A stretch of DNA of 64,000 nucleotides from Siphonodentalium dalli (Eukaryota > Mollusca > Scaphopoda > Gadilida > Siphonodentaliidae): contig CP136066.1 of NCBI GenBank assembly GCA_032622095.1, forward strand, positions 203,754,978-203,818,977. Direction: 5' to 3'. Shown piece after piece: positions 11,522 through 23,272 of this stretch. The translations under genes were made by a program, and so were the position numbers. The first letter of the stretch is position 1. Each line of letters begins with the position of its first letter. Under the pieces are notes generated by a model. It saw only the letters and a program-made list of their open reading frames with translations. It had not been told where the DNA came from and did no database searches.

Positions 11522-11742
11522 CAGTAATGCTCTAAATAATCGACTACTTAACCACAGCGGAATTATGGGTAATTTTTCAGGATTTAGTCGGAAATATGGC
11601 TTGTTGCCATTCATCGGAAAGCACTCACTGAGAGCAACAAGCACTCACTGAGGCAATTAACAAGCCATATTTCCGACTAAATTCTGAAAAATTACCCATA
11701 ATTCTGCTGTGGTTAAGGGGCCGATTATTTAGGTCATTACTG
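11522..11742. mobile_element. Family A MITE
   Basis: Both tips present (CAGTAATGC, TCATTACTG). The loop is lengthened by a small duplication of 'aagcactcactgag' at 11620-11655. Confidence 0.85.
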
Positions 11743-13084
11743 AACTTGGCAATAAGTATTATCCTTCCATGACTGGAGCTTCCTCACATTTTGCGAAAAC
11801 ACTGAGGCTCCCTATGGGAGTATAATGTATAATAGTATTTTTGTTGTCAGAATTAGCATATATATATATATGGTGTTCAGATATCAAACTGTTTTCATGG
11901 TGTCAAATATTTATTCTTTGTGATTTTGAATTGAAAGGACTTTAAATTGCTTGTATATCCAGCTACTGAAACCTGTGACACCAAAATGGTTGGTGCTTGG
12001 GATCGAGGCTAAAAGAAATTATTTTGTTTTGCCTCTGCACCATTCCACCGAGGGAAAATATATTTTAAAGGTTACAATATTCTACGTGTGGCAAAAGCGA
12101 GGAAGATAGTTTTAAACAGAATGGTTTAGTTTTGACGATCATTTTTTTATAAAGGATGGTTCATTGATTAATGACACAGGCTGAGCACTCTGCAGCTGAT
12201 AAAACTCTGAAAAACTGTCTTTTTTCATAGGGAGAATTAGCATATATATGGTGTGATGTGTTGCCACCAGCCAATATATTTGTCGGAAATAATTTGCGAA
12301 TGATGTTGAGGACAGCTAGTCTGACAAGATACAGGACAGTAATAGGCAAAAAATGTCATTTATATGCATGACATAGAAATAGTTTCCCTAATTTGTTTCT
12401 TAGATGAAGGTTGTGTATGTCAAATTTAGTAGATGGATATTGGTTGGATATACGAGTATGGCCATGTGAAGAGTCACAAAGAAATTCAATCAAAAAGAGG
12501 TGGAAAATTTGCGTAGGGAATGAGACTAAATTGCTGTAAGCAAAGTAAGAATTATATTTTGGTTTTTGATGTTATTTGCTGGCCTACTTAAAGCTGACAT
12601 GTCTGAGGATGACTATATATTAGTTTCACCTCTCATTACTATGTGTTTAAAGCCTCGTGGCAGTTTTTGAACCATATTATTTCACGATTTTATTTCAATC
12701 TCACGGTTAAAAGATGAAGTCAAATATACATAAAGTTCACCCTGAAGCAGAGTTTTTTTGCATGGCAGAAATTGAATATATTTAATCATGGCGAAGATAT
12801 TGGCAGCTTCAAGCGAAGTTCGATTTTCGATGAGCATACAATGTTTGAACTGCTCACAAATGTAAATATTTACTACTTTATTTGGGACCTATTATTTGAT
12901 GACATAAAATAAAGCAATTATTCCACAGACAATAGTGCCAACTGCGTGTAATTTGTTCATAACAATGGTGCTGTTTATGCGTATTTGGATATAAAAATTT
13001 ATGATAACAACTTAACAGCGGAGTGTTCACATCTATGATCACTGTAATGCTAGAAGATCGATTATATGCTGCTTTAAAAAAAAT
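11743..13084. other. Unrecognised DNA
   Basis: No credible gene. A short (ta)n run is at ~11865. The frames are short and unsupported. Confidence 0.45.
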
Positions 13085-13320
13085 GGAACGTATTATGTTA
13101 TTGGTCTGATTCGCTTTTTGTTTCCGGATGATAACTTTAGATAGTCTCAACTGAATGGTATGAAATTTGGTATGTAGATTTACTAGCACAAAATACATGT
13201 CAAGGTCCGCCATCCATCCCTTCTTGTTGGAATTTGCACTCAATTTTCGTTTCCGGACGTTAAATTTACCAAGTCTGAACTGAATGGAAAGAAATTTGGT
13301 ATTCATAGGCACTATAGAAA
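13085..13320 (-). repeat. Dispersed 'Caaaatttggt/ccggaaac' repeat
   Basis: Contains 'tttccggatgataacttta' and 'gaaatttggtatgtag' blocks, which recur in 54690-55260 on the opposite strand. Coding potential is not supported, although a 144-codon frame spans it. Confidence 0.6.
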
Positions 13321-13583
13321 TTTATGCGTCATGGGTATAATGGCGGTATTATTCGTATATATGGTAAATCAGTTGTTTTTATAGTGGAGTATAATAAATA
13401 GAACAATCACTTGATTGAACTGGTGACGTGAAATAATTCATTTGAGTCAGCTAGGGACTATATTGTAAAACACTCAAGTGCAAAATCAAGTGATACTCTC
13501 TATTTTTAATAATTTTACCCATTTTTTACTTTATTCTACCCACATTTTCGTAAACCAGGCTATAATTAATATTGGTGTGACCT

Positions 13584-13830
13584 CACCCTTTCATGATGGT
13601 AGTCGCGCTTGTGCAGCATTATATCCTGTGCCAGTGCAATTCTCTTATCTAATTATCCAAGGATCACTATGGGAGACTCTCATATCTAAGAGAATGCACT
13701 GGCTTACAAGTTCAAGGTAAATCTTGTTAGGCCAATGTATTATCTTATATATGTCTCGCATATATAAGAGAATGAATATAGCACAGGGTTTTCACTAAAT
13801 GTCAGGAAGCTCCAGTCATGGAAGGGTTAA
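13584..13830. mobile_element. Family D TTAA MITE
   Basis: Left tip 'accctttcatgatgg', two degraded hairpins (13632-13702, 13734-13785), right tip 'gctccagtcatggaagggttaa'. The family's left and right ends differ in sequence. Confidence 0.75.
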
Positions 13831-14090
13831 ACTACCCTTATGGAGCCCCTCACAGAAGTGAGCCAACGACACTCAGCAATACAAGCTGCCACCTGTATGG
13901 GGCTCCCTACAGGAAGCTCCAGTCATGGAAGGGTTAAAATACCGGCAAGAAGCTCCAGTCATGGAAGGGTTAAACTACCCTTATGGAGCCCCTCACAGAC
14001 GTGAGCAGACGACACTCAGCAATACAAGCTGCCACCTGTATGGGGCTCCCTACAGGAAGCTCCAGTCATGGAAGGGTTAAAATACCGGCA
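13806..14090. repeat. Two-copy ~143 bp tandem duplication of a MITE end
   Basis: The family D right tip plus 'actacccttatggagcccc...ccacctgtatggggctcc' occurs twice, with the tip again between and after (13916, 13951, 14055). Four copies of 'gctccagtcatggaagggtt' result. Confidence 0.85.
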
Positions 14091-14576
14091 GTGTATACCA
14101 ACATTGATGTCTCTGTAATTCGCGGAGGGAGAGATATCTTCTAAATTGTGAATTCAAAGAGTAAGAATCGATAGAATTTGTGTACTTTTCGACTCTAATG
14201 TGCTTTTATGCCCAGCATACTTTTGATCGTAACTCAGTGATGCAATTGTCAGAGGGAAACCAGACTTAAACAAATGGAATATTGGACACCCACTAAAAGC
14301 AACCGGTGATAAATCAGTAAATTCCATTATCTTTGTCACTATAGTATATCATGTAATTTTAAACAGAGCCTTGATTTTCAGGGGAAAAAAGCATAGCCCA
14401 TGGTACTTGCTCCATCATGGTATATTTCTGTTACATGGGTGGATATATACAGGTGACATGGTAATCAGTCAAGAGATTGATTATCTTTCAGTGCTTAAAA
14501 TTAAACGTGGAATCCTGGTGTTGGGGAAATGAAAACTCTATGAAAGGTCATTTTTTATATGTGGGAATGTGGTTTA
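14091..14576. other. Unrecognised DNA
   Basis: No gene or repeat recognised. Confidence 0.5.
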
Positions 14577-14789
14577 CAGTAATTCCCTAATTAATCGACT
14601 TCTGAACCACAGCACAATTATGGGTAACTTTTTAGGATTTAGTCGGAAATATGGCTTGTTGCCATTCATCGGAAAGCTCTCGGGGAGAGCTTTCCGATGA
14701 ATGGCAACAAGCCATATTTCTGACTAAATCCTGAAAAGTTACCTATAATTCTGCTGTGGTTAAGGAGTCGATTACTTAGAGCATTACTG
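14577..14789. mobile_element. Family A MITE, complete
   Basis: Near-perfect foldback about 14687 with a TA on each side (TACAGTAATT...ATTACTGTA). Confidence 0.9.
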
Positions 14790-15129
14790 TACACCAGACT
14801 GGTCTGGTCCTTGACATCAAGTCATTGTATTGACAAACAGTGTTTTATGGTGAACATCTGTCTGCTTCAGTTTGATGAAACGATTATCCTATTATCTTAT
14901 TAATGGGCTGTATGACAGGACTGCTGAGTGGGATCATTACAGTAGTATCTCCAATGTCAGAAGAGTCATAATATAGTCATTATGTCACATTGTGTAAAAT
15001 AGTCAAAAGTGAAACAGGTGCCATATAGGCAACTAGAACAAACAAGTTGTATCTGAGGTACAGTAACACAGTACACCAATACATCATGACATTAGTGCAC
15101 CAGCTCCCCTTGCCCTCGACTGACACCTC

Positions 15130-15285
15130 AACAACCCTTTCATGATGGGAGCTGCGCTGGTGCAGCATTAAAGATCCTGTGCATTCTCTTATATCTGTGT
15201 CTCCCATAGGGAGCCTCGTATATATATGAGAAGGCACTGGCTTACAAGATCAAGGTAAATATTGTTATACCAAAGTATAATAGAG
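15130..15285. mobile_element. Family D left part
   Basis: 'aaccctttcatgatgggagc', one degraded hairpin, and the 'aaggtaaatattgtta' spacer; the right half is lost. Confidence 0.65.
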
Positions 15286-16012
15286 ATGCGAGTATAATTA
15301 TTAACGAACTGCTTTCCTGTCGATATCAAACATCGATCAAACCGCGAGTGTCGAAACATAACATCCAATCAATGTTGCAGAAAATGATACCATCGGGGAT
15401 AACATTTGGCAAATTCAAAAAGAATGTGGCAAAAAATATTTTCATTTGGCAAATAATTTGGCAAAAGTAAAGTTTGTTCCAGGGCGGACCCTGATTGTTT
15501 TTTACCAATAACCAATTGTAAACTGATGATATTTGTGTATATTAGTAAGCAACTATGCGGATCCTAGGTTTTTGGCAGAGGAAATATTCTGGCCTAGGTA
15601 AAAGTACGCTTCTGAAGGTTGTGCCCCCTGGCCCTTCTGCCTTCCTTGGTTTGCCTCTTGATGGTATATTTGAAAGCATTAATTAAGGGATGGCAAAGCC
15701 GAGAGGGTGCCCCCCGACACCTGCCAACGTAACACATAGATTTTTTACATTGGGGAAAAGTACCCTTCCGGAGGTTAAATAGCCACTCCTGGCTTCATGA
15801 TATCTCCCATGGACAAAAGTGCATGCATTGGGACACAGCCCCCTTGTGTTCAAGGGCCTCAACTGACACCAATAGAAGTCCATAATTTTCAGTGAGAAAA
15901 GCACTTCAAAGGTTGAGCCCCTTGCCTGTCAGCTCTTCAGGAACCCCTGGCTCCATGATATCTTTAGAAGTATCATAGACCACAAATTGTCCACCATTAA
16001 CATCTAGAGACA
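15286..16012. repeat. Degenerate ~150 bp direct repeats
   Basis: Three related blocks at about 15595-15680, 15752-15815 and 15895-15970 share 'aaaagtac/cttc/gaaggttg/gccccctgg/catgatatct' words. No gene is supported here; the origin is unknown. Confidence 0.4.
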
Positions 16013-16236
16013 TTACTGAACCAGCAGGTCTGATATATGAAAGGATGTTTTCTCAGCAGGACACCACTTAAAGAGACTATTTATAACAATTAGGGAGACA
16101 TCTCTCCCATTTATTTTTACTGTACCAACATCAGAATGAGCAATGGGGGATGCCAGTGTTATGGGCTCACAAACAAAGTACCCTACCTTGTTCACCGGAA
16201 GCTTGTATTCTGCTAATGATGAACCGATAGTCTGCC
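16013..16236 (-). pseudogene. Possible decayed coding segment
   Basis: On the minus strand the frame runs from an acceptor-like TCTGACGGCAG to a stop at 16013 and includes the peptide KVGYFVCEPITLASPIAHSD, then an NGRDVSLIV stretch. I do not recognise the family. Positions 15982-16115 are repeated, shifted in frame, at 17287-17418, so this may be a fragment of an old transposon rather than a host exon. Confidence 0.25.
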
Positions 16237-16347
16237 GTCAGAGCAGTATATTCCAGTCCAAAATAAAAATAGTATAAATAAAATTGTAGAGAACTCTGAA
16301 TCTCAGGTCATGTTATTATATTAGGTTCATTATTCATACAATAATTA

Positions 16348-16588
16348 CAGTAATGCCCTAAGTAATTGACTCCTTAACCACAGCAGAATTATGGGTAACT
16401 TTTCAGGATTTAGTCGGAAATATGGCTTGTTGCCATTCAACGGAAAGCTCTCAGTGAGTCGTTTATTTAGAGCATTACTGAGTGAGAGCTTTCCGATGAA
16501 TGGCAACAAGCCATATTTCCAACTAAATCCTGAAAAGTTACCCATAATTCTGCTGTGGTTAAGGAGTCGATTACTTAGGGCATTACTG
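16348..16588. mobile_element. Family A MITE, compound copy
   Basis: The left arm ends in the shortened-form right tip 'tcgtttatttagagcattactg' (about 16458-16481) and is then followed by a normal right arm. This looks like a shortened copy joined to a full arm. Confidence 0.8.
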
Positions 16589-16789
16589 TACATGTAAGTT
16601 ATTGTCTTTTGTATGCCAAAAATTTCCAGTAGTTTTAAGGAGTGATTTATATAAGTTGGAAATTGTATAACTTATATATACATGATGTGTACCTTGAATT
16701 CAGGTATGATATATATGGTAAACTTGTTTATTTTATTTCAACTTTCTGATTGATTCCGAAACTGCCTGTACAGCAGAGTGCTCTGCCTG

Positions 16790-17189
16790 TTAACCCTTTA
16801 CCCAACAGAACGACCCTGTGCCAATGCATTCTCTTATATATGCGAGTCGACCATAGGTCGCCTCGCATATATAAGAGAATGCATTGGCTTAACACATTAA
16901 AAATTATAAAATTGTTAAAGAATGTAAGAAAAAATGGTAAAAAGTGTTAAAAAAAGATTTTGTTTAGGCCAATGCATTCTCTTATATATGCGAGGCGACC
17001 TATGGTCGACTCGCATATATAAGAGAATGCATTGGCACAGGGCATAACTGTAACCATCACAATGTGGTTAAGGAGCCGGTTCCAATGATATCCATATTTG
17101 TATGGTTCTATTGAGACAGACCGAAGATATTTTAGGCTGTTGAAGCTTTATTTGGCCGGTTTTGGCCGGTTTGTTGGGTTAAGGGTTAA
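16790..17189. mobile_element. Family B TTAA MITE, full length
   Basis: Reference copy: TTAA at 16790-16793 and 17186-17189, tips TTAACCCTTTACCCAACA and GTTGGGTTAAGGGTTAA, two hairpin cassettes (16820-16889, 16968-17037) around an AT-rich spacer with 'ttaaagaatgtaagaaa', and the unique right segment. About 400 bp, no coding capacity. Confidence 0.9.
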
Positions 17190-17988
17190 TTTATTAATAG
17201 CTTATGTTAGCTTCCAGTACCTCTTGTCATGAACTCAAGTGTCATTGCGCATGCCCATTTACTCACATATATGGGTCATACAATGCAAATCGTCCACCAT
17301 TAACATCTCGGGACATTACTGAACCAGCAGGGCTGATATAGGAAGGTATGCTTTATACACAGCAGGTCAACACTTAAGAGACTATCATTAACAATTAGGA
17401 AGACATCTCTCCCATTTTATTAGGAGCTAAACTCATGTTTCCAGATTATTTCACCATTTTATGAGCTGCTAAATTCATGTTTCCATAATTTTCTTCCGTT
17501 TGTTTTTCATTATTTTGGCAGAATACTATAATTGATTTTACTATAATAGATGAGAGTATAAATATTTTATACATAGTCAGTCAACTGTCATTATATCCCC
17601 GGATTACTCAGCAGGGCTCAAATTATCTGGATTCACACTGCAATTTGCGATGTGATTTCCAATTTCTGCTAACCAATTTGCAATGAAAAAACATGTATTG
17701 GCAGGGAATGCTATACAAAATCTACCCAGTGCTGCAAAATGCAATACAAATTAAAAATATTAAATCGATCCCTACTTCAGACCATTATACTGATAGAAGA
17801 TCTGATTACTGTTCTATTATTTTTATTCCAAGTCATTATTTATCACCAGTCAGAACTTTAATAGTCTAAGACGAATGTATCCCATCGAAATAATGAGCAT
17901 TAATTGCACAGTGTGGCATCATTTGGTGAATGCAGCACACCTTTCGAGAAATGATAAGTCAATGAGAAATGTCATGTCCACAAGACTA
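17190..17988. other. Unrecognised DNA with one repeat block
   Basis: Positions 17287-17418 repeat 15982-16115 ('ccaccattaacatct' to 'agacatctctcccattt'). Nothing else recognised. Confidence 0.5.
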
Positions 17989-18100
17989 CAGTAATGCCCT
18001 AAATAATCGACCCCTAACCACAGCAGAATTATGGGTAACTTTTCAGGATTTAGTCGGAAATATGGCTTGTTGCCATTCATCAGAAAGCTCTCAGTTACTG
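17989..18100. mobile_element. Family A left half
   Basis: CAGTAATGCCCTAAATAATC to the loop; the right arm is replaced by 'agttactg'. Confidence 0.8.
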
Positions 18101-18115
18101 TACAATACACCAGGA

Positions 18116-18212
18116 ACCATGCAGCCTAGAGGGCGACTTGGGAACAGGGAACAGCCTAGAGTGTGACTTGGGAGAGAGGGACCAGCCTAGAGGGCGACTT
18201 GGGAGACATCTT
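18116..18212. repeat. Three-copy ~31 bp tandem repeat
   Basis: Units 'cagcctagagggcgacttgg' followed by 'gaacagggaa' or 'gagagaggga'. A similar 'gtcgacttgggagcagg' occurs at 21476. Confidence 0.7.
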
Positions 18213-18340
18213 CTCCCTAAAATGAGCCACTTAAATTCTCTTTGTTTTGTCCCAGAGAGAAATGACTTCTTCTCATATACTAGCATGCATATGGACCAAC
18301 ATCATGTTTAAAGTATATTTAGTGATTATTACTCAGTATA

Positions 18341-18361
18341 CAGTAATGCCCTAAGTAATCG
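18341..18361. mobile_element. Family A left-tip stub
   Basis: Only the first ~21 bp of the family A terminal repeat (CAGTAATGCCCTAAGTAATC) are present. Confidence 0.65.
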
Positions 18362-18705
18362 AAATTTATCTCACATAATGCAATAAACTGGAAATGTGCC
18401 GTGCGCTGGCCGCGATTGGACACAATAGCCGGTTAGCCACGCCCAAACATGAACTGAATGTGAATAGATATGTCCGAAACAACACGGACTGTTCCCACTT
18501 TGAAGCGCCCGTGCGATTCGTTTGTTATGAGTTGCGGGTGCCTAACAATGGGATAATCATTTAACTATTCCTTCGCCAGCCTTGGGAATTGGTGTACTTT
18601 ACCAAAAATCAGTGAACGATTGCAACAATGGGATTGTGCTCTAATACTTATTATATCATAGAACCAAACAGTGCGCCAGTATGACTCGTGTATGATAGAC
18701 TGATA
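18362..18705. other. Unrecognised, more CpG-containing DNA
   Basis: Has several CpGs ('gtgccgtgcgctggccgcg') but no supported gene. Confidence 0.4.
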
Positions 18706-18832
18706 CAAGTCTTGAAATAGTGTGTCTGTCATTTGCAGAATGAGGTTCCCAGAGGGTGAATTAAGTGATGCTACCCCGCATAGCGGGCTAGCATCACCAA
18801 ATTCACCCTCTGGGAACCTCATTCTGCTGAGG
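18706..18832. mobile_element. Family G solo terminal hairpin
   Basis: Left tip and one complete ~90 bp hairpin; the rest of the element is absent. Confidence 0.8.
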
Positions 18833-19223
18833 TGTATAAAGGCTTGGACTGACGATATTCAGTCTTCATTGTGCATTTCCCTACAAACACAATCATCCAT
18901 ATAAATTAGCCTGTCATTGGAGCCGATGGTATGAAGTTACTAAGACAGCAAGTTCAATTGGGGTAAAGACAGCCAATTCATTTGGGCCAAGGACAGGTCT
19001 ATGATCTGATCTTTGTCATCGATTTCTCTGGTTCGCACATTATGGAACAGTAGATTTGTGCTTTGAATTTTAAGGGTAAAAATATCATATATAGCAAGGA
19101 ACATAGTGAAAATTGCCATCGAAACAGTCACCTTTCTCAAGGCCATGAACCTACACCACCAATCTAGTCTCTAACCCAAAGAGGTTTTTATTTTAAATTT
19201 GTTTAAAACATATAAATGTTTGT
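18833..19223. other. Unrecognised DNA
   Basis: No gene or repeat recognised. Confidence 0.5.
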
Positions 19224-19386
19224 CTGACAGTATAAACTATAGTACATGAGCTGACGGTATAAACTATAGTACATGAGCTGACGGTATAAACTATAGTACA
19301 TGAGCTGACGGTATAAACTATAGTACATGAGCTGACGGTATAAACTATAGTACATGAGCTGATGGTATAAACTATAGTACATGAGC
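19224..19386. repeat. 27 bp tandem repeat, 6 copies
   Basis: Unit CTGACGGTATAAACTATAGT plus ACATGAG; the units are almost identical, so the array is young. It ends directly at a family A right-tip fragment. Confidence 0.9.
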
Positions 19387-19431
19387 TGTGGAAAGCTGTG
19401 GTTAAGGTGTCGATTATTTAGGGCATTACTG
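19387..19431. mobile_element. Family A right-tip fragment
   Basis: 'gtggttaaggtgtcgatta' to GGGCATTACTG. Confidence 0.75.
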
Positions 19432-19742
19432 TAGTTTCGTGGACATGACATTTCTTGTTGACTTATCATTTCTCGAAAGGCGTGCTGGATTTACCAAATG
19501 ATGCCACACTGTGCAATTAATGCTCATTATTTCGATGGGATGCATTCGTCTTAGACTATTAAAGTTCTGATTCAGTAATCATTAAAAACTCATATTTTTA
19601 ACTGAATTTTTAAAGGAAAATAGGTATCGATTGTTCCCTGATTTTGAACATCAAACACACCTCAACCATCTAATAGATGTTCATAAAATACACATAATCC
19701 CTTTTACTTAAAAGTACATTAACTGCTGCAACAAATATCTAG
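19432..19742. other. Unrecognised DNA
   Basis: Part of it ('gtgctggatttaccaaatga', 19481-19560) is the reverse complement of 17880-17945, a small inverted repeat 1.6 kb apart. Confidence 0.5.
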
Positions 19743-19966
19743 TTAACACTTTCAGTGCCAAGTCCGATTTTTGTATCAACCCATATTTCCTCGATCATTT
19801 TTCAAATTTATTGATTATAATAATGTGATACATTACATTATTATAATCTTAGAGCTCTTAAAGCTCTTTCCATCAATGTAACACATTATTATAATCAATA
19901 AATTTGAAAAATGATCAAGGAAATATGGGTTGATACAAAAATCGGACTTGGCACTGAAAGGGTTAA
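19743..19966. mobile_element. Family C variant that is one complete palindrome
   Basis: TTAACACTTTCAGTGCCAAG to its complement ending CTGAAAGGGTTAA. The whole 224 bp folds back, but unlike other C copies it lacks the hairpin cassettes; the arms contain 'gatcatttttcaaatttatt' instead. TTAA on both sides. Confidence 0.85.
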
Positions 19967-20238
19967 ACGACTTCATGAGTTCCAGATAGTTGCAAACAGA
20001 ATGTCTGAAGTGACCATTTAGAGATTACATTAGTGACATTAGTTTCTGGCCATAAATCCGTTGTCCCTAATTAATTTCAAAAGTAATTATCAACAAACGG
20101 AGAAACAGCCAACGAAAACAGGATGAAACCTATTTGTTGGATTAATGGTATCTACTTTATAATTTCCCAGAGGGTTTTTTGTTGTATTTGAGGATTCACC
20201 TATAATCTCTGTTCATTAATATGAGGTCACTTTATCTT

Positions 20239-20294
20239 TTAACCCTTCCATGACTGGAGCTTCCTGAAATTTTGTGAAAACCCTGTGCCAATAT
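20239..20294. mobile_element. Family D left tip
   Basis: TTAACCCTTCCATGACTGGA to 'ccctgtgccaat', then cut by a family A fragment. Confidence 0.75.
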
Positions 20295-20389
20295 CTCAGT
20301 GAGAGCTTTCCAATGAATGGCAACAAGCCATATTTCCGACTAAATCCTGAAAAATTACCCATAATTGTCGATTATTTAGGGCATTACTG
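20295..20389. mobile_element. Family A right arm
   Basis: From the loop 'ctcagtgagagc' to GGGCATTACTG, missing ~20 bp near 'gtggttaagg'. Confidence 0.75.
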
Positions 20390-20930
20390 TACATCATTAT
20401 TACATTATCCTACCCTTATTCTATTCAATAAACCCATTCTATAAATTGTGATATTAAACATTCGTTTAATAACAGGAAATAGTGACAGGTGACCTTTGAC
20501 TTCCGGTTTGTCGTCTGTTTACATTCCGTAGGCCACGTCTCAAAATACTATGGCTTCCAATAGTTTTCCAACAAACAATAATGAATGAAGAGTTTGAAAA
20601 GATATGTCATTAAATATACACCATTAAATATGACAAAGCGTCTTTATTTATCTGTGACTATTTCATTACACGAGCAAACAATGCATAGCTACATGAAAAC
20701 GTCATCACATGCCTTATAGAAGCCAATGTTAGTTTCGCGTCCCATTTTGTTATTTAGATATGCTTTGTCGAGGTTTTGAATCATGTAATAAATAGAATCT
20801 ACAACTCGTCCCCATTTTATAGTGGAATTTACAAAACTTGTCCAGTAAATTAAGTCTGGACTCGTTTTGTAAATTACGCTATAAACTGGGGGCTTGTTGT
20901 AGATCCTCTATGTACTCACACATTATTTGC
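20390..20930. other. Unrecognised DNA
   Basis: Contains a diverged inverted repeat around 20795-20900 ('tctacaactcgtcc' / 'gggggcttgttgtaga'), possibly an old foldback element. Confidence 0.4.
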
Positions 20931-21218
20931 AAACTTGGTGATGTGGAATACTCCTCTAGGGTGTCAAGAACAGAGTAGCAAATAATCTTGCCAAAATTAG
21001 TTATTTAAATTTTTCATTGTAAATGTTCAGATAATAAGTTCATAAGTCGTTTGTTGAACTTCAATTATCTGAATATTTCCCTCAATAAATAGGTTCCTTC
21101 TGTACTTTTATTTATCTGTCGTGTGCTTATATTATCTGTACATCCCTGCAAATCAATAATAGACCATTCCGATGTACATTTGTTAACTGACCGGGAGAAT
21201 CCATTTAGTATAGAAAGT
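20931..21218. mobile_element. Family K copy joined to a dispersed repeat
   Basis: 20941-21005 resembles 27800-27872 ('gatgtggaatactcc...tagttattt'). 21020-21218 is family K ('atgttcagataataagtt' ... 'gagaatccatttagtatag'). Confidence 0.6.
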
Positions 21219-21803
21219 GTTACCAATGATTACGAATATGTATAGCAAGAAATCTACATGCTTACGGGAGAAGTGTAACTTCTTCCTATTTTGATCAAAT
21301 AAAACCATAAAACAAATTGGTTCAAAACCAACAAAGTGCTATAACTAATCAGTATATGGTGTTATGATAGCGGGGTAATATTGTCAATATGGTTTAAAAC
21401 CTATATGAGGCTTCAACTAGTCAGGGTACATAGCTCAGTGTTACTATGGTAACATAATAATATTGTCAGGGACAGGTCGACTTGGGAGCAGGCCTTAAAA
21501 TCCCACGAGATTCACAATCAGGATTCTCATTTTGTTTCTCGTAAAAAGTTTTGATTCCCTGTAGAAACACTATGTTTAGATTCCCTGTAGAAACACTATG
21601 TTTTGATTCCCTGTAGAAACGCTATGTTTTGATTCTCGTAAAATTTGATGGAATTTAAGGCCTGTTGGAAGCAACTTCCTCCTAATTAAATGTTCTACAG
21701 AGAAGTGACTTCTCTCTCATATACACCTATGCAGACAGCATGTATATTTAAAGTGTATTTTACTTATTATACTGGTGTACTTACTCATTATAACAGTTAT
21801 ATA
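21219..21803. other. Unrecognised DNA with small tandem repeat
   Basis: At 21548-21640 'gattccctgtagaaacacta' plus 'tgtttt' is repeated three times. 21700-21780 resembles 18250-18335. No gene supported. Confidence 0.5.
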
Positions 21804-22016
21804 CAGTAATGCTCTAATTAATCAACTCCTTAACCACAGCAGAATTATGGGTAAGTTTTCAGGATTTATTCGGAAGTATGGCTTGTTGCCATTCATTGGA
21901 AAGCTCTCGGGGAGAGCTTTCCGATGAATGGCAACAAGCCATATTTCCGACTAAATCCTGAAAAGTTACCCATAATTCTGCTGTGGTTAAGGAGTCAATT
22001 ACTTAGAGCATTACTG
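21804..22016. mobile_element. Family A MITE, complete
   Basis: TACAGTAATGC...CATTACTGTA, full foldback. Confidence 0.9.
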
Positions 22017-22041
22017 TATATATAAAAAAATATTGACATAC

Positions 22042-22255
22042 ATTTTAGTATTCTATAAGCTACAATCTTCAGAGTGTGCAATAAACGCAACAATACAGTT
22101 GTGTGAACATGTTATTGCACTCGTTTGTCATGCCGCGAGGTAAAATTCGAACCTACGATTCTGGTTATACCATTGTATCACAACAAACTCGTGCAGTAAC
22201 GCTAATCAGTTCGCACACTTGTGTCGTTCTATCTGTATATGCTTGCATGCCAGGG
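22042..22255 (-). repeat. Possible tRNA-derived SINE, copy 1
   Basis: Read on the minus strand it has a tRNA-like B box GGTTCGAATTT (rc of 22143-22153) and upstream 'gaactgattagcgttactgc', placed like an A box. A diverged copy lies at 53434-53650, so it is dispersed. Which tRNA it derives from is not clear. Confidence 0.5.
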
Positions 22256-22436
22256 TTATCTCAAATAGTTTCCCCTTTATTCTTCGTCTACCGTGGCCAT
22301 TCCATAGTCCATAGCGCCAATCAATTTCTGGACGGAGCAATTAATTGTCCCCATGTCTGATGGACTTCCTATCGTAACTACAGATGCTGTTTGTCTGGTC
22401 TGACTATTTAATCTCTCATGGAATATCTATTATATC

Positions 22437-22836
22437 TAAACCCTTTACCCAAAAAAAACGGCCAAAACCGGCCAAATAAAGCTTCAACAGCCTAAAATAT
22501 CTTCGGTCTGTCTCAATAGAACCATACAAATATGGATATCATTGGAACCGGCTCCTTGACCACATTGTGATAGTTACAGTTATGCCCTGTGCCAATGCAT
22601 TCTCTTATATATGCGAGTCGACCATAGGTCGCCTTGCATATATAAGAGAATGCATTGGCCTAAAAAAATCTTTTTTTAACACTTTTTACCATTTTTTCTT
22701 ACATTCGTTAACAATTTTATAATTTTTAATGTGTTAAGCCAATGCATTCTCTTATATATGCGAGGCGACCTATGGTCGACTCGCATATATAAGAGAATGC
22801 ATTGGCACATGGCCCTTCTGTTGGGTAAAGGGTTAA
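22437..22836. mobile_element. Family B TTAA MITE, reverse orientation
   Basis: Same structure as 16790-17189, inverted. The left TTAA has mutated to TAAA; the right end is GTTGGGTAAAGGGTTAA. Confidence 0.9.
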
Positions 22837-22851
22837 TGGCATATGTGAGAA

Positions 22852-23272
22852 CAAGCCATGAAATAGTGTGTCTGTCATTTGCAGAATGAGGTCCCCAGAG
22901 GGTGAATTTAGTGATGCTACCCCGCATAGCCAGCTAGCATCACCAAATTCACCCTCTGGGGATCTCATTATGCATGGCCTCATCTGCTATGGGAGACATA
23001 TAGACTCCGATTGAAGTTCCCAAATGGTAAATATTGTGATGTACACCCATTGGGAACCTCAATTATGCAATGTGTCATCTGCCAATTTGGGGATATAGAG
23101 AAATAGAATCTATGTGAAAAGTTTCTATAGAAATTTGATAATAAAGAAACTTTCCAGAGAAGATGAGGCCTTAGCAGAATGAGGTCCCCGGTGGGTGAAT
23201 TATGTTATGCAGGATAGAATCACTAAATACACCCTCTGGGGACCTTATTCTGCAAATAACGGGCATATTAAA
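22852..23272. mobile_element. Family G double-hairpin MITE
   Basis: Left tip CAAGCCATGAAATAGTGTG, hairpins at about 22883-22975 and 23175-23262; the right tip is decayed. It lies 15 bp from the family B copy. Confidence 0.8.

Noticed and set aside
16345-16597. Recurring 'IMGNFSGFSRKYGLLPFIGKL'-type frames
   Set aside because: They are translations of family A arms.
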